Assembly (NCBI RefSeq): GCF_030264295.1
Contig: NZ_CP127173.1
Span: 7,501 to 71,500, forward strand
Direction of reading: 5' to 3'
Source of the DNA: Amycolatopsis nalaikhensis
GTDB taxonomy: Bacteria; Actinomycetota; Actinomycetes; Mycobacteriales; Pseudonocardiaceae
Length of the DNA: 64,000 nt
Below the pieces are notes generated by a model. That model had not been told where the DNA came from. It ran no database searches and worked only from the letters and a program-made list of their open reading frames with translations. Positions 1-9,675 of this stretch are shown here, in pieces. The translations under genes and the position numbers were made by a program. Positions within the stretch are counted from its first letter, which is position 1. Each line of letters opens with the position of its first letter.

Positions 1-1089
1 CGGGACGAACTCCGCCAGCAGCGCGACGACCAACAGGCCCACGGCGACCAGGGCCAACCCGGTGACGGTGAGCAACCGGCCGAAGCGGGGCACCAGCCGT
101 CCGGCGACGGCCGCGGCCACCGCCGAGCCGAGCGCGAACGGCGTCACCGACAACCCGGACTGCAACGGTGTGTAACCGAGGCCCTGCTGGAAGAACATCG
201 CGAAGACCAGCCAGATCCCGGCGAACCCGCAGAAGTAGAGCGCGCCGACCGCGGCACCGGCGGCGTAACCGGGGGTACCGGTGAACAACCGCGTGTCCAG
301 CAAGGGCGACCGGCCGCGCCGGACCACCGAGCGCTCCCACCGCACGAACGCGACCCCGAACCCGAGCGCCACCAGGAACATCCACCACAGCCGCGCCGGG
401 CCGTCGTTGTCCGATTCGACGACCGGGAGCAGCACGCCGAGGACCGCGACCGCGAGCAGCCCGATGCCGACGAAGTCGATCTCCGACGCGATCCTCAGCT
501 GCTTCTTCTCGCTGCGCGGCAGGAGGCGCAGGGCGAGCGCGAACGCGAGGACCCCGATCGGGACGTTGACGTAGAAGACCCAGCGCCAGCCGTCCTGAGC
601 ACCGAAAACCGCGAGGATGACGCCGCCGAGGATCGGCCCGACCGCGGTGGAGATGCCGACGACGGCGCCGAACACCCCGAACGCGCGGCCGCGCTCGGCA
701 CCGCGGAAGAGGTCCTGGATGAGGCCGGTGTTCTGCGGGGTCAGCATGCCCGCCGCCAGGCCCTGGGCGAGCCGCGCGAGCACCAGCGTCGTCTCGTTCG
801 GCGCCGCGCCGGCCAGCGCGCTCGTGATGACGAACCCGGCGAGCGCGCCGAGGAACATGTTCCGGCGGCCGAACGCGTCGCCGAGCCGGCCACCGGTGAC
901 CAGGACCAGGCCGAACGCCAGCGCATACCCCGAGACCACCCACCGGATGCCGCCACTGCTCGCGTGCAGCCCCGACTGCATCGACGGGAGGGCGACGTTG
1001 ACGATGCTGACGTCGAGCAGGCCCATGAACCCGGCCGTCAGCGAGACGGCCAGCGCTTTCCACCGGCGCGGGTCGGGTTCGTACGACAT
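1..1089 (-). CDS. MFS drug exporter, DHA2/EmrB-QacA type (partial, C-terminus outside window)
   Basis: Reading the minus strand from an ATG at 1089 gives 363 codons that run off the window edge. The product is an inner-membrane proton-driven exporter of the 14-helix DHA2 class. TM1 carries the DHA2 signature GFMGLLDVSIVNVALP (residues 20-35), and the loop 2-3 motif A appears as GGRLGDAFGRR near residues 64-74. At least nine hydrophobic segments follow. The start is supported by GAGGA about 10 nt upstream. The gene points away from nothing recognisable on its upstream side and lies 67 nt beyond the stop of dnaE1, on the same strand. The substrate cannot be told from the sequence. Family assignment is firm; the missing end prevents a length check. 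Confidence 0.9.
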   Translation of the reverse strand, partial: MSYEPDPRRWKALAVSLTAGFMGLLDVSIVNVALPSMQSGLHASSGGIRWVVSGYALAFGLVLVTGGRLGDAFGRRNMFLGALAGFVITSALAGAAPNETTLVLARLAQGLAAGMLTPQNTGLIQDLFRGAERGRAFGVFGAVVGISTAVGPILGGVILAVFGAQDGWRWVFYVNVPIGVLAFALALRLLPRSEKKQLRIASEIDFVGIGLLAVAVLGVLLPVVESDNDGPARLWWMFLVALGFGVAFVRWERSVVRRGRSPLLDTRLFTGTPGYAAGAAVGALYFCGFAGIWLVFAMFFQQGLGYTPLQSGLSVTPFALGSAVAAAVAGRLVPRFGRLLTVTGLALVAVGLLVVALLAEFVP

Positions 1090-1156
1090 CGACGTGCGGT
1101 CCTCGAGCGGTTTCACAGGCCGGGGATACCCAGCCGGGCGAACACGAAAGGCGGGA

Positions 1157-4100
1157 TCACGTGGAAGCGGTGATCCCGCGGATGCCCTTCAGCTCGCCGA
1201 TCAGCATGGAGCTGACCTTCACCGGGTAGTCGTAGAGCGCGAAGACCGTCTGGTTCTTGCCCACCAGCTTGAGGTGCACCGGGGTCTCCCCCTTGTGGGC
1301 GAGCAGCGTCGACCGCAGCTCGCTGACCACCGACTGGTCGATCTTCTCCGCCGCGGCCAGCAGCACCAGCGGCGGCTCGTCGTCGCCGTTGCCGGTACCC
1401 ACCTCGGACAGGTCGAGCGTCGCCAAGCCGCCGCCGAAGACCGACATCTTGTCCTCGCGCCAGTTGACCCGGCCCTTGACCAGCACGGCGTTGTCCTCGA
1501 TCAGCTCACCCGCGAACAGCGCGTACGCCTTCGGGAAGAAGAGCACCTCGAGCGAGGCGTCCATGTCCTCGACCGTGCAGATCGCCCAGGGCTCGCCCTT
1601 CTTGTTGACCCGCCGCTCCAGCGACGTGATCAGCCCGGACACGACGATCTCGCCCTCCTTGGGCGGGTCGGCGAGGATGCCGGCGATCGGCTTCGGGGCG
1701 TGCTTGCGCAGGATGCGCTCGGCGCCGTCGAGCGGGTGCGCGGAGACGTACAGGCCCAGCATTTCGCGCTCGTAGGCGAGCAGCTGCTTGCGCGGGTACT
1801 CCTCCTCGCCGAACTTGAGGTGCGCGAGCGGCGACGACGACGGAGCCGCCTCGCCCTCGTCCCCGCCGAAGCCGAACAGGTCGAACTGGCCCATCGCCTC
1901 CTGGCGCTTGAGCGGGACGACGGCCTCGACCGCGTCCTCGTGGACCTGGATCATCGACAGCCGCGTGTGGCCGAGCGAGTCGAACCCGCCCGCCTTGATC
2001 AGCGACTCGATGACCCGCTTGTTGCAGGCCACCAGCTCGGACTTGTCGAGGAAGTCGGTGAAGGAGGCGTACTTCCCCTTCTCCTCGCGGGTCTTGATGA
2101 TCGACTCGACGACGTTCGCGCCGACGTTGCGGACGGCACCCAGGCCGAAGCGGATGTCGTCCCCGACGGCCGCGAACCGCATGGCCGACTCGTTGACGTC
2201 CGGCGGCAGCACCTTGATGCCGAGGCGGCGGCACTCGGACAGGTAGACCGCCGACTTGTCCTTGTTGTCACCCACCGAGGTGAGCAGGGCCGCCATGTAC
2301 TCGGCGGTGAAGTTGGCCTTGAGGTAGGCGGTCCAGTAGGAGACCAGGCCGTACGCGGCCGCGTGGCTCTTGTTGAACGCGTAGCCGGCGAACGGGAGGA
2401 TCGTGTCCCAGAGCGCCTTGATCGCTTCCTTGGAGAACCCGCCGGGCACCAGGTCGCTGTTGCGCATGCCCGCTTCGAAGCCCTCGAACTCCTTGTCGAG
2501 GACTTCCTTCTTCTTCTTGCCCATCGCGCGGCGGAGCACGTCCGCGCGCCCCATCGTGTACCCGGCCACCTTCTGGCCGATGTGCATGATCTGCTCTTGG
2601 TACACGATCAGGCCGTAGGTGTCGGCCAGGATCTCCCGCAGTGGCTCGTCCAGCTCCGGGTGGATCGGCTTGACCTTCTGCCGCCCGTTCTTGCGGTCGG
2701 CGTAGTCGTTGTGCGCGTTCATGCCCATCGGGCCGGGGCGGTACAGCGCGCCGACCGCGACGATGTCGTCGAACACCGTGGGCTCCATGCGCCGGAGCAG
2801 GTCGCGCATGGGGCCGCCGTCCAGCTGGAACACGCCGAGCGTGTCACCGCGGGCCAGCAGCTTGTACGTCTCCGGGTCGTCGACGCCCAGGGTGTCGAGG
2901 TCGACGTCGATCCCGCGGTTGGCCTTGATGTTGTCGATCGCGTCACCGATGACGGTGAGGTTCCGCAGGCCCAGGAAGTCCATCTTCAGCAGGCCGATGG
3001 CCTCGCACGACGGGTAGTCCCAGCCGGTGATGATCGAGCCGTCGTCGCGCTGCCAGAGCGGGATGGCGTTGGTCAGCGGCTCGCTCGACATGATGACCGC
3101 GCAGGCGTGCACGCCGGCGTTGCGGATCAGGCCCTCGAGACCGCGGGCGGTCTCGAAGATCGTCTTGCACTCTTCGTCGGTCTCGACGAGCGCGCGGACC
3201 TCGGCTGCCTCGCCGTAGCGCTCGTGCTTGGAGTCGACGATGCCCGAGAGCGGGATGTCCTTCGCCATGATCGGCGGCGGCAGCGCCTTGGAGATCTTGT
3301 CCGCGATCGCGTACCCCGGCTGGCCGAAGTGAACGCGCGCGGAGTCCTTGATCGCGGCCTTGGTCTTGATCGTGCCGAAGGTGATGACCTGGGCGACCTT
3401 GTCGGCGCCGTACTTCTCGGTGGCGTACCGGATCATCTCGCCGCGGCGGCGGTCGTCGAAGTCGATGTCGATGTCGGGCATCGACACGCGCTCGGGGTTG
3501 AGGAACCGCTCGAACAGCAGCTTCTGCGGGATCGGGTCCAGGTTCGTGATACCGAGGACGTACGCGACCAGCGAACCGGCGGCCGAACCACGGCCCGGGC
3601 CGACCCGGATGCCGACGCGCCGGGCGTAGCTGATGAGGTCGGCGACGATCAGGAAGTAGGCCGGGAAGCCCTTGCCGATGATGACGTCGAGCTCGATCTC
3701 GATGCGCTCGTTGTAGTACGGGTCCGGCACGCCGTCCGGGAAGCGCCACTTGAGGCCGCGCTTGACCTCTTCGCGCAGCCAGCCGCCCTGGTCGTAGCCC
3801 TCCGGCACCTCGAAGAACGGCAGCCGGTCCTTGTGCGTGTAGACCTCTTCGTAGGACTCGACGCGCTCGGCGATCATCAGCGTCGTGTCCGCCGCGCCCG
3901 GGACCTCCTTGTCCCAGTACTCGCGCATCTCCTGCGCCGACTTGAGGTAGTAGCCGTCGCCGTCGAACTTGAACCGCGTCGGGTCGTTGAGGGTCTTGCC
4001 GGCCTGGACGCACAGCAGCGCCGAGTGCGTGTCCGCCTGGTCCTTGGTGACGTAGTGCGAGTCGTTCGTCGCCAGCGGCTTGAGGTCGAGCAGCCGGCCG

Positions 4101-4744
4101 ATCTCGAGCAGGCCCTCGCGGACCGACCGCTCGATCGGCAGGCCGTGGTCCATCAGCTCGAGGAAGAAGTTGTCGGCGCCGAAGATGTCCTTGTAGTCGG
4201 ACGCGGCCTGGATGGCCTCCTCGCGCTGGCCCAGCCGCAGCCGGGTCTGCACCTCGCCCGACGGGCAGCCGGTGGTGGCGATGATGCCTTCGTGGTTCTC
4301 CGAGATCAGCTCGCGGTCCATGCGCGGCTTGCGGTAGTAACCCTGCATGCTGGCCAGCGAGGACAGCTTGAAGAGGTTCCGCAGGCCGGTGGCGTTCGAC
4401 GCGAGCATGGTCATGTGCGTGTACGCACCGCCACCGGAGACGTCGCCGCCCTCACCGAACTCGTCCGAGCCGCGCTGGTTGGCCTGGCCCCAGAAGACGG
4501 GCTTCTTGTGGAACCGGCTCTCCGGCGCGATGTAGGCCTCGATGCCGATGATCGGCTTGATGCCGGCCTTCTTGGACTGCTGGTAGAACTCGTCGCCGCC
4601 GTACATGTTGCCGTGGTCGGTCATGCCGACCGCGGGCATGCCGAGGCGCGCCGCCTCCGCGAAGAGAGGAGCGATCTTCGCCGCACCGTCGAGCATCGAG
4701 TACTCGGTGTGGACGTGCAGGTGGACGAAGGAATCGTTCGACAC
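1157..4744 (-). CDS. dnaE1: DNA polymerase III alpha subunit DnaE1
   Basis: Replicative polymerase of 1195 aa, close to the roughly 1180 aa of mycobacterial DnaE1. The N-terminus opens with the PHP-domain motif [14 protein letters not shown]. In actinobacterial DnaE1 this domain provides the proofreading exonuclease. The palm motif [11 protein letters not shown] has its catalytic aspartates at about 424, 426 and 428, preceded by [17 protein letters not shown]. Tandem HhH and an OB-fold (about 1025-1100) complete the order. The GTG at 4744 is chosen because AAGGGGAGG sits 9 nt upstream and the protein then begins [12 protein letters not shown]. An in-frame ATG at 4891 would add 49 low-complexity residues without family support. 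No intein is present. The divergent gntR lies about 460 nt upstream, across a repeat-bearing region. Confidence 0.97.
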   Translation of the reverse strand: MSNDSFVHLHVHTEYSMLDGAAKIAPLFAEAARLGMPAVGMTDHGNMYGGDEFYQQSKKAGIKPIIGIEAYIAPESRFHKKPVFWGQANQRGSDEFGEGGDVSGGGAYTHMTMLASNATGLRNLFKLSSLASMQGYYRKPRMDRELISENHEGIIATTGCPSGEVQTRLRLGQREEAIQAASDYKDIFGADNFFLELMDHGLPIERSVREGLLEIGRLLDLKPLATNDSHYVTKDQADTHSALLCVQAGKTLNDPTRFKFDGDGYYLKSAQEMREYWDKEVPGAADTTLMIAERVESYEEVYTHKDRLPFFEVPEGYDQGGWLREEVKRGLKWRFPDGVPDPYYNERIEIELDVIIGKGFPAYFLIVADLISYARRVGIRVGPGRGSAAGSLVAYVLGITNLDPIPQKLLFERFLNPERVSMPDIDIDFDDRRRGEMIRYATEKYGADKVAQVITFGTIKTKAAIKDSARVHFGQPGYAIADKISKALPPPIMAKDIPLSGIVDSKHERYGEAAEVRALVETDEECKTIFETARGLEGLIRNAGVHACAVIMSSEPLTNAIPLWQRDDGSIITGWDYPSCEAIGLLKMDFLGLRNLTVIGDAIDNIKANRGIDVDLDTLGVDDPETYKLLARGDTLGVFQLDGGPMRDLLRRMEPTVFDDIVAVGALYRPGPMGMNAHNDYADRKNGRQKVKPIHPELDEPLREILADTYGLIVYQEQIMHIGQKVAGYTMGRADVLRRAMGKKKKEVLDKEFEGFEAGMRNSDLVPGGFSKEAIKALWDTILPFAGYAFNKSHAAAYGLVSYWTAYLKANFTAEYMAALLTSVGDNKDKSAVYLSECRRLGIKVLPPDVNESAMRFAAVGDDIRFGLGAVRNVGANVVESIIKTREEKGKYASFTDFLDKSELVACNKRVIESLIKAGGFDSLGHTRLSMIQVHEDAVEAVVPLKRQEAMGQFDLFGFGGDEGEAAPSSSPLAHLKFGEEEYPRKQLLAYEREMLGLYVSAHPLDGAERILRKHAPKPIAGILADPPKEGEIVVSGLITSLERRVNKKGEPWAICTVEDMDASLEVLFFPKAYALFAGELIEDNAVLVKGRVNWREDKMSVFGGGLATLDLSEVGTGNGDDEPPLVLLAAAEKIDQSVVSELRSTLLAHKGETPVHLKLVGKNQTVFALYDYPVKVSSMLIGELKGIRGITAST

Positions 4745-4963
4745 CAGCGAAAACCTCCCCTTGGTCGATCGGACCGGCGCGCCCGGGTCTCCCACCCTAT
4801 CCCGCACTCGCCGGGCTTGATTGTGCGCCTCCGGAGCCCGCGACGGGCGGCGCGACGCGCCCCCACTTCGGGCGGTGCTGATCACGGACACGGGGGGGCC
4901 GGACCGTCACGGCCGGCGGCTGCCGGGGCGGTCGGGCGGGGCGCGGAGGCGGGCGGCGGGTCG

Positions 4964-5010
4964 CGAATGACTCATTCGGGACGCCAGAGGTCGCGAATGA
5001 GTCATTCGCG
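4964..5010. repeat. Family B palindromic repeat, three 15-bp modules (copy 1)
   Basis: Three contiguous 15-bp modules are visible. CGAATGACTCATTCG (4964-4978) is an odd-centred perfect palindrome. GGACGCCAGAGGTCG (4979-4993) is the spacer module, and CGAATGAGTCATTCG (4994-5008) is another palindrome that extends to CGCG on both sides (4992-5010). The palindromes are exactly 30 bp apart. On the minus strand one frame reads NDSFATSGVPNESFAT, a 10-residue period. The unit lies in the dnaE1/gntR promoter region. I do not recognise it as a named repeat family. Confidence 0.85.
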
Positions 5011-5068
5011 GCATCCCGGCCGAGCCCGAGCAGGCGGGGGCGAGCAGCAGCGCGCGGGTCCCGAGCGT

Positions 5069-5115
5069 CTTGAATGACTCATTCAAGTCCTCGGAGGTCC
5101 TGAATGACTCATTCA
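5069..5115. repeat. Family B palindromic repeat, three 15-bp modules (copy 2)
   Basis: The modules are TGAATGACTCATTCA (5071-5085), AGTCCTCGGAGGTCC (5086-5100) and TGAATGACTCATTCA again (5101-5115). The first palindrome extends to CTTGAATGACTCATTCAAG (5069-5087). The middle module contains the odd palindrome CCTCGGAGG. The same middle module recurs unchanged at 29273-29287, and the 29.3-kb copy has the same 30-bp spacing. Conservation of the spacer as well as the palindromes shows that the three modules form one unit. On the minus strand the frame reads LNESFRTSEDLNESFKT. Confidence 0.85.
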
Positions 5116-5165
5116 AGACCCGGAGGGCGGCTCGGTGAGGTGAGCCACAGACGTCGCGGACCGCG

Positions 5166-5171
5166 TTGACA
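5166..5171 (+). promoter_or_regulatory. Candidate -35 element of the asparagine operon, possible leaderless transcript
   Basis: TTGACA matches the actinobacterial housekeeping -35 consensus. With 17-18 bp spacing the -10 would fall near 5189-5195 (GAGCATC, poor match) and transcription would begin close to the gntR ATG at 5202. That ATG has no Shine-Dalgarno sequence, so a leaderless mRNA is plausible. This is inference from spacing only. Confidence 0.35.
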
Positions 5172-5201
5172 GCCGCGTCCCCGGCACCGAGCATCCTCAC
5201 C

Positions 5202-5906
5202 ATGAACCTGTCTGACAGCCAGACAGCCGGACAAGGTGGTCCTCGCCGGGTGAGTGCCATGGAAGCCGTGCTGGCCCACCTTCGCTCGCAGATCGAACGC
5301 GGTGTCTACCCCCTCGGCGGCAAGCTGCCCTCCGAAGCCTCTCTGAGCAGGGAGTTCGAGGTCAGCCGCTCCGTCGTGCGCGAAGCCCTCCGCGGTCTGC
5401 AGGCCCTCGGCATGACCGAGTCCAAGACCGGCAAGGGCACCTTCGTCACCGCCACCGGCCCCGCCGATAACCCGACCTTCGGTCCCTACTCCGCCCGGGA
5501 CCTCATCGAAGTCCGGCGGCACGTCGAGATCCCCGTCGCCGGGTACGCCGCCCTGCGCCGCAGTCAGGACGATCTCGACCTCCTCGGCCACCTCGTCGAA
5601 CGGATGGACGCCGAGACCGACAACACCGCCTGGGTCGCCCTCGACTCGCTCTTCCACATCACCATCGCCCAAGCCTCCGGCAACCCCGTCTTCGGGAAGG
5701 TGATCGAGGAGATCCGGGACGCGCTCGCCCGGCAGTCCGCCTTCCTCAACCAGCTCGGCGACCGGCGCCGCCAGTCGAACGTCGAACACCGCGCGATCGT
5801 CACCGCCATCGCCAGCAGTGAAGAAAGCGCAGCCGTCGACGCCATGACCGCGCACCTCACGCACGTCGAAGCCACGCTGACCAGCATCGTGAACGGGGAC
5901 CAGTGA
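5202..5906 (+). CDS. GntR/FadR-type transcriptional regulator of the asparagine operon
   Basis: A 234-aa cytoplasmic repressor. An N-terminal winged helix spans about residues 20-85, with [20 protein letters not shown] the typical GntR recognition region. It is followed by an all-helical FCD-type ligand domain containing histidines that would bind a metal or carboxylate. It is first in an operon and its stop (TGA, 5904-5906) overlaps the GTG of the permease, so it is co-translated with the genes it presumably controls. A perfect inverted repeat CTGTCTG/CAGACAG lies inside its own first codons. The ATG at 5202 lacks an RBS; a GTG near 5250 is the alternative start and would leave the palindrome upstream. 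The effector is probably asparagine or aspartate, by context. Confidence 0.88.
   Translation: MNLSDSQTAGQGGPRRVSAMEAVLAHLRSQIERGVYPLGGKLPSEASLSREFEVSRSVVREALRGLQALGMTESKTGKGTFVTATGPADNPTFGPYSARDLIEVRRHVEIPVAGYAALRRSQDDLDLLGHLVERMDAETDNTAWVALDSLFHITIAQASGNPVFGKVIEEIRDALARQSAFLNQLGDRRRQSNVEHRAIVTAIASSEESAAVDAMTAHLTHVEATLTSIVNGDQ
5208..5226. promoter_or_regulatory. Candidate GntR operator within the start of gntR
   Basis: CTGTCTG-ACAGC-CAGACAG is a perfect 7-bp inverted repeat with a 5-nt centre, immediately after the predicted start codon. Its size and symmetry suit a GntR dimer. Its place at the presumed transcription start would allow autorepression of the whole operon. No binding evidence is available. 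Confidence 0.45.
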
Positions 5907-7324
5907 CCGAACAGACCCTCACGGCCACGACCGCCGACGCGGGCGACGCCGGTTACCACAAGGCCCTGAAGCCCAGGCACGTCACCATGATCGCCATCGG
6001 CGGCGCCATCGGAACCGGGCTCTTCCTCGGTGCCGGCGGGCGGCTCGCGCAGGCCGGGCCCGCGCTGGCCATCGTCTACGGCGTCTGCGGCCTCTTCGCC
6101 TTCTTCGTCGTCCGCGCGCTCGGCGAGCTCATCCTGTACCGGCCCTCGAGTGGCGCCTTCGTCTCCTACGCCCGCGAGTTCATGGGCGAGAAGGGCGCGT
6201 ACGTCGCCGGCTGGATGCACTTCCTCAACTGGTCGACCACCGGCATCGCCGACATCACGGCCATCGCGCTCTACGCGCACTTCTGGTCCTTCTTCACGCC
6301 CGTCCCGCAGTGGGTGCTCGCGCTCGTCGCGCTCGCCGTCGTGCTGACGCTCAACCTCGTCTCGGTGAAGCTGTTCGGCGAGATGGAGTTCTGGTTCGCC
6401 ATCGTCAAGGTCGCCGCGCTCGTGGCGTTCATGGTCATCGGGATCGTGCTGCTCGTGACGCAGACGCCGGTCGACGGCGTCACGGGCGGGCCGCAGCTCA
6501 TCGCCGACCACGGCGGGATCTTCCCGGCCGGGCTGCTGCCGATGGTGCTGATCGTGCAGGGCGTCGTGTTCGCCTACGCCTCGGTCGAGCTCGTCGGCGT
6601 CGCCGCCGGCGAGACGCCGAACCCGGAGAAGATCATGCCGAAGGCGATCAACTCCATCATGTGGCGCATCCTCGTCTTCTACGTCGGCTCGGTCGTGCTG
6701 CTGGCGATGCTGCTGCCGTGGAGCTCCTACACCAAGGACCAGAGCCCGTTCGTCACCGTGCTCTCGCACCTGGGCGTGCCCGCCGCGGACAGCGTGATGA
6801 ACCTCGTCGTGCTCACCGCCGCCCTCTCCAGCCTGAACTCCGGCCTCTACTCCACCGGCCGCATCCTGCGCTCGATGGCGATGGCCGGCTCGGCACCGAA
6901 GTTCACCGGCGTGATGAACCGCAACCGCGTGCCCTACGGCGGGATCCTGCTCACCGCGGCCGTCTGCGTGCTCGGCGTCGGGCTCAACTACCTGGTGCCG
7001 AAGGAGGCCTTCGACATCGTCCTCAACTTCGCCGCGATCGGCATCCTGGCCACCTGGGCGATCATCGTGCTCTGCCACCTGCTGTTCGTCCGCAAGGCCC
7101 AGCGCGACGGCCTCGAGCGGCCCGCCTTCCGGCTGCCGTTCTCGCCGTACACCGAGATCGCGACGCTGGTGTTCCTCGCCGCCGTCGTGGTGCTCATGGG
7201 CTTCGACGAGACCGGCCGGATCACGCTCACGGCCCTGCCCGCGATCTTCGCCGCGCTGGTCGCGGGGTGGTTCGCGGTGCGCAAGCGGATCGACATGCGC
7301 GCGTTCGACGAGGAGGGCCTGTGA
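5903..7324 (+). CDS. ansP: Amino-acid permease, AnsP-like (APC superfamily)
   Basis: A 473-aa integral membrane permease with 12 predicted helices. The signature [20 protein letters not shown] in TM1 places it in the amino-acid transporter (AAT) branch of the APC superfamily, which includes the AnsP asparagine permeases. The GTG start at 5903 overlaps the gntR stop by 4 nt, and its own stop overlaps the next gene by 4 nt (GTGA). Being followed by asparaginase and aspartase, its substrate is most likely L-asparagine, possibly with aspartate. The substrate is inferred from context, not from a diagnostic residue. Confidence 0.88.
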   Translation: MTEQTLTATTADAGDAGYHKALKPRHVTMIAIGGAIGTGLFLGAGGRLAQAGPALAIVYGVCGLFAFFVVRALGELILYRPSSGAFVSYAREFMGEKGAYVAGWMHFLNWSTTGIADITAIALYAHFWSFFTPVPQWVLALVALAVVLTLNLVSVKLFGEMEFWFAIVKVAALVAFMVIGIVLLVTQTPVDGVTGGPQLIADHGGIFPAGLLPMVLIVQGVVFAYASVELVGVAAGETPNPEKIMPKAINSIMWRILVFYVGSVVLLAMLLPWSSYTKDQSPFVTVLSHLGVPAADSVMNLVVLTAALSSLNSGLYSTGRILRSMAMAGSAPKFTGVMNRNRVPYGGILLTAAVCVLGVGLNYLVPKEAFDIVLNFAAIGILATWAIIVLCHLLFVRKAQRDGLERPAFRLPFSPYTEIATLVFLAAVVVLMGFDETGRITLTALPAIFAALVAGWFAVRKRIDMRAFDEEGL

Positions 7325-8238
7325 CCCACGAACCCCTGATCGACCTGGTCCGCGACGGCATGGTGGAAGGCGTCCACCACGGCTCGCTCGTCGTGCTCGA
7401 CCCGGACGGCACCACGCTCTTCGCCGCCGGGGACCCGGACGCCCCGATGTACCCGCGGTCGACGGCGAAACCCCTGCAGGCCACGGCGATGGCGCGGCTC
7501 GGCCTGCGGCTGTCCCCCGCCGGGTTCGCCATCGCGGCCGCCAGTCACTCCGGCGAGCCGATGCACCTCGACGCGGCGACGGCGGTGCTCGACGGGCGCT
7601 CCCCCGACGCGCTCGGCAACCCCGCGGACTTCCCGTACGACCCGGTCGAGCGCGACGCCTGGATCGCCACCGGCCGGGCGCCGAGCCGCCTCGCGCACAA
7701 CTGCTCGGGCAAGCACGCGGCCATGCTCGCGACCTGCGACCTCAACGGCTGGCCGGCCGAGGGCTACCTCGACCCCGGCCACCCGCTGCAACGCGCGATC
7801 GCCACCACCGTCGAAGACCTGACCGGACGGCCGATCGCGCGGACCGCCGTCGACGGCTGCGGCGCACCGCTCTTCGCGACGACGTTGCGCGGGCTCGCCA
7901 CCGCCGTTTCGAAGATCGCCGCGGCCGCGCCCGGCACACCCGAAGGCCTGGTCGCCGACGGCATCCGAGCCCACCCCGAGCTGGTCGGCGGCAGCCGCCG
8001 CGACGTCACCGCCGTCATGCGCGCGGTGCCCGGCCTGATCGCCAAGGACGGCTTCGAGGCCGTCCAGGTCGCCGCCCTGCCGGACGGCACCGCGATCGCC
8101 TTCAAGATCGCCGACGGCGGCGACCGCGCGCGGTACCCCGTGCTGGCCGCGGCCCTGAAGCTGTGCGGCGTGGACGTGCCGCCCGGCCCGGACACCCTGC
8201 CCGTCACCGGAAAACTTCTCGTGGAGACCCAGCGATGA
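7321..8238 (+). CDS. L-asparaginase, type II PF06089-like (thermolabile Rhizobium-type)
   Basis: A 305-aa cytosolic enzyme hydrolysing L-asparagine to aspartate and ammonia. It belongs to the asparaginase family seen in Rhizobium and actinomycetes, which is unrelated to E. coli AnsA/AnsB. Supporting motifs are the early [11 protein letters not shown] segment, the ASHSGEP motif and [11 protein letters not shown] in the centre. There is no signal peptide. The GTG at 7321 overlaps the permease stop (GTGA), and the stop overlaps the aspA start (ATGA). Such 4-nt overlaps throughout the operon imply coupled translation. It links uptake to the aspartase downstream. Confidence 0.9.
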   Translation: MTHEPLIDLVRDGMVEGVHHGSLVVLDPDGTTLFAAGDPDAPMYPRSTAKPLQATAMARLGLRLSPAGFAIAAASHSGEPMHLDAATAVLDGRSPDALGNPADFPYDPVERDAWIATGRAPSRLAHNCSGKHAAMLATCDLNGWPAEGYLDPGHPLQRAIATTVEDLTGRPIARTAVDGCGAPLFATTLRGLATAVSKIAAAAPGTPEGLVADGIRAHPELVGGSRRDVTAVMRAVPGLIAKDGFEAVQVAALPDGTAIAFKIADGGDRARYPVLAAALKLCGVDVPPGPDTLPVTGKLLVETQR

Positions 8239-9626
8239 CCACCCGCCGCGAACACGACCTGCTGGGCGACAAGGACGTGCCCGCCGACGCGTACTGGGGC
8301 GTGCACACCGCCCGCGCCCGCGAGAACTTCCCGATCACCGGCACGACGATCTCCGCCTACCCGCACCTGGTCGAGGCCTTGGCCGCGGTGAAGGAGGCCG
8401 CCGCCCGCGCCAACGCCGAGCTGGGCCTCCTCGACCCCGAGATCGCCGACGCCATCGGGAAAGCCTGCCGGGAGATCCGCGAAGGCGCGCTGCACGGCGA
8501 GTTCGTCGTCGACGTCATCCAGGGCGGCGCCGGGACGTCGACCAACATGAACGCCAACGAGGTCATCGCCAACCGCGCGCTCGAGCTGCTCGGCCACGCC
8601 AAAGGCGACTACCACGTCGTGCACCCCAACGAGCACGTCAACCTCGGGCAGTCGACGAACGACGCCTACCCGACCGCGGTGAACGTCGCGACGATCCTCG
8701 CCGTGCGCGAACTGGCCGATTCGATGGTCGTGGTGGAGAAGGCGTTCGCCGCCAAGGCCGTCGAGTTCCACGACGTGCTGAAGATGGGCCGCACGCAGCT
8801 GCAGGACGCCGTGCCGATGACGCTCGGCCAGGAGTTCGGCACCTACGCGGTGATGCTCGGCGAGGACCGGCAGCGGCTGGGCGAAGCCGTCGCGCTGCTG
8901 CACGAGATCAACCTCGGCGCCACCGCGATCGGCACCGGGCTCAACGCCGCGCCGGGTTACGCCGAAGCCGCGTGCCGCCACCTGCGCGAGATCACCGGGC
9001 TGCCGCTCGTGACCGCCGCGGACCTCGTCGAGGCGACGCAGGACTGCGGCGCGTTCGTGCACCTTTCGGGCGTGCTCAAGCGGATCGCCGTGAAGCTGTC
9101 CAAGAGCTGCAACGACCTGCGGCTGCTGTCCTCGGGCCCGCGCGCCGGGCTCAACGAGATCAACCTGCCGCCGGTGCAGGCCGGGTCGTCGATCATGCCG
9201 GGCAAGATCAACCCGGTGATCCCGGAGGTGGTCAACCAGGTCGCGTTCGAGGTGATCGGCAACGACGTCACCGTCACGATGGCCGCCGAAGCCGGGCAGC
9301 TGCAGCTCAACGCCTTCGAGCCGATCATCCTGCACTCGCTGTCGGAGAGCGTCACGCACCTCGGCGCGGCCTGCCGGACGCTGGCCTCGAAGTGTGTCGA
9401 AGGGATCACCGCGAACGTCGACGTCATGCGCGGCTACGTCGAGAACTCGATCGGCCTGGTGACGGCGCTGAACCCGAGCATCGGCTACGCGGCCGCGACG
9501 GAGATCGCGAAGGAGGCCCTCGCGACCGGACGCGGGGTCGCCGAGCTCGTCGTCGAGAAGGGCCTGATCCCGGCCGAGGAGCTGGCGAAGCTGCTGCGTC
9601 CGGAAACCCTCGCGCGCGCGAACTGA
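8235..9626 (+). CDS. aspA: Aspartate ammonia-lyase (aspartase)
   Basis: A 463-aa member of the fumarase/aspartase superfamily that converts L-aspartate to fumarate and ammonia, feeding the TCA cycle. The N-terminus EHDLLGDKDVPADAYWGVHT and RENFPITG are typical of aspartase, not FumC. The signature loop GSSIMPGKINPV places the catalytic serine at about 318-319. NLGQSTNDAYPT and the helix-bundle regions are intact. The start ATG overlaps the asparaginase stop (ATGA). It is the last gene of the operon; 49 nt separate it from the next gene and I see no strong terminator there. Confidence 0.95.
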   Translation: MTTRREHDLLGDKDVPADAYWGVHTARARENFPITGTTISAYPHLVEALAAVKEAAARANAELGLLDPEIADAIGKACREIREGALHGEFVVDVIQGGAGTSTNMNANEVIANRALELLGHAKGDYHVVHPNEHVNLGQSTNDAYPTAVNVATILAVRELADSMVVVEKAFAAKAVEFHDVLKMGRTQLQDAVPMTLGQEFGTYAVMLGEDRQRLGEAVALLHEINLGATAIGTGLNAAPGYAEAACRHLREITGLPLVTAADLVEATQDCGAFVHLSGVLKRIAVKLSKSCNDLRLLSSGPRAGLNEINLPPVQAGSSIMPGKINPVIPEVVNQVAFEVIGNDVTVTMAAEAGQLQLNAFEPIILHSLSESVTHLGAACRTLASKCVEGITANVDVMRGYVENSIGLVTALNPSIGYAAATEIAKEALATGRGVAELVVEKGLIPAEELAKLLRPETLARAN

Positions 9627-9675
9627 GGTACCGTCGGATCCGGAAGGATCGACTCCACTTCGGAAGGCGGCGCCC

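Larger units (their letters stand above)
4745..5201. other. Divergent intergenic region between dnaE1 and gntR, with two repeat units
   Basis: This 457-nt gap must hold the promoters of dnaE1 (leftward) and the asparagine operon (rightward). I see no conserved protein in it; open frames on either strand are short and arginine/proline-rich. Its main content is two three-module family B palindromic repeats (4964-5008 and 5071-5115), listed separately, and a TTGACA hexamer at 5166-5171. The stretch 4745-4960 is very GC-rich and shows nothing else recognisable. Confidence 0.6.

Noticed and set aside
1087..1160. Convergent terminator after dnaE1
   Set aside because: The gap of 67 nt to the MFS gene contains only a short imperfect stem and no T-run.
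617..5077. A 1486-codon open frame on the plus strand antisense to dnaE1
   Set aside because: It is the shadow of dnaE1 in a GC-rich genome: arginine/leucine/valine-rich, no motif, and dnaE1 is complete in the opposite frame.
4964..5115. CRISPR-like array because of 30-bp periodic repeats
   Set aside because: There are no variable spacers of 30-40 bp and no cas genes. The 'spacer' modules are themselves conserved between loci.
6310..8238. A 642-codon open frame spanning the permease and asparaginase genes
   Set aside because: Only the last 305 codons, from the GTG at 7321, are a real gene (asparaginase). The first part is an out-of-frame reading of the permease.
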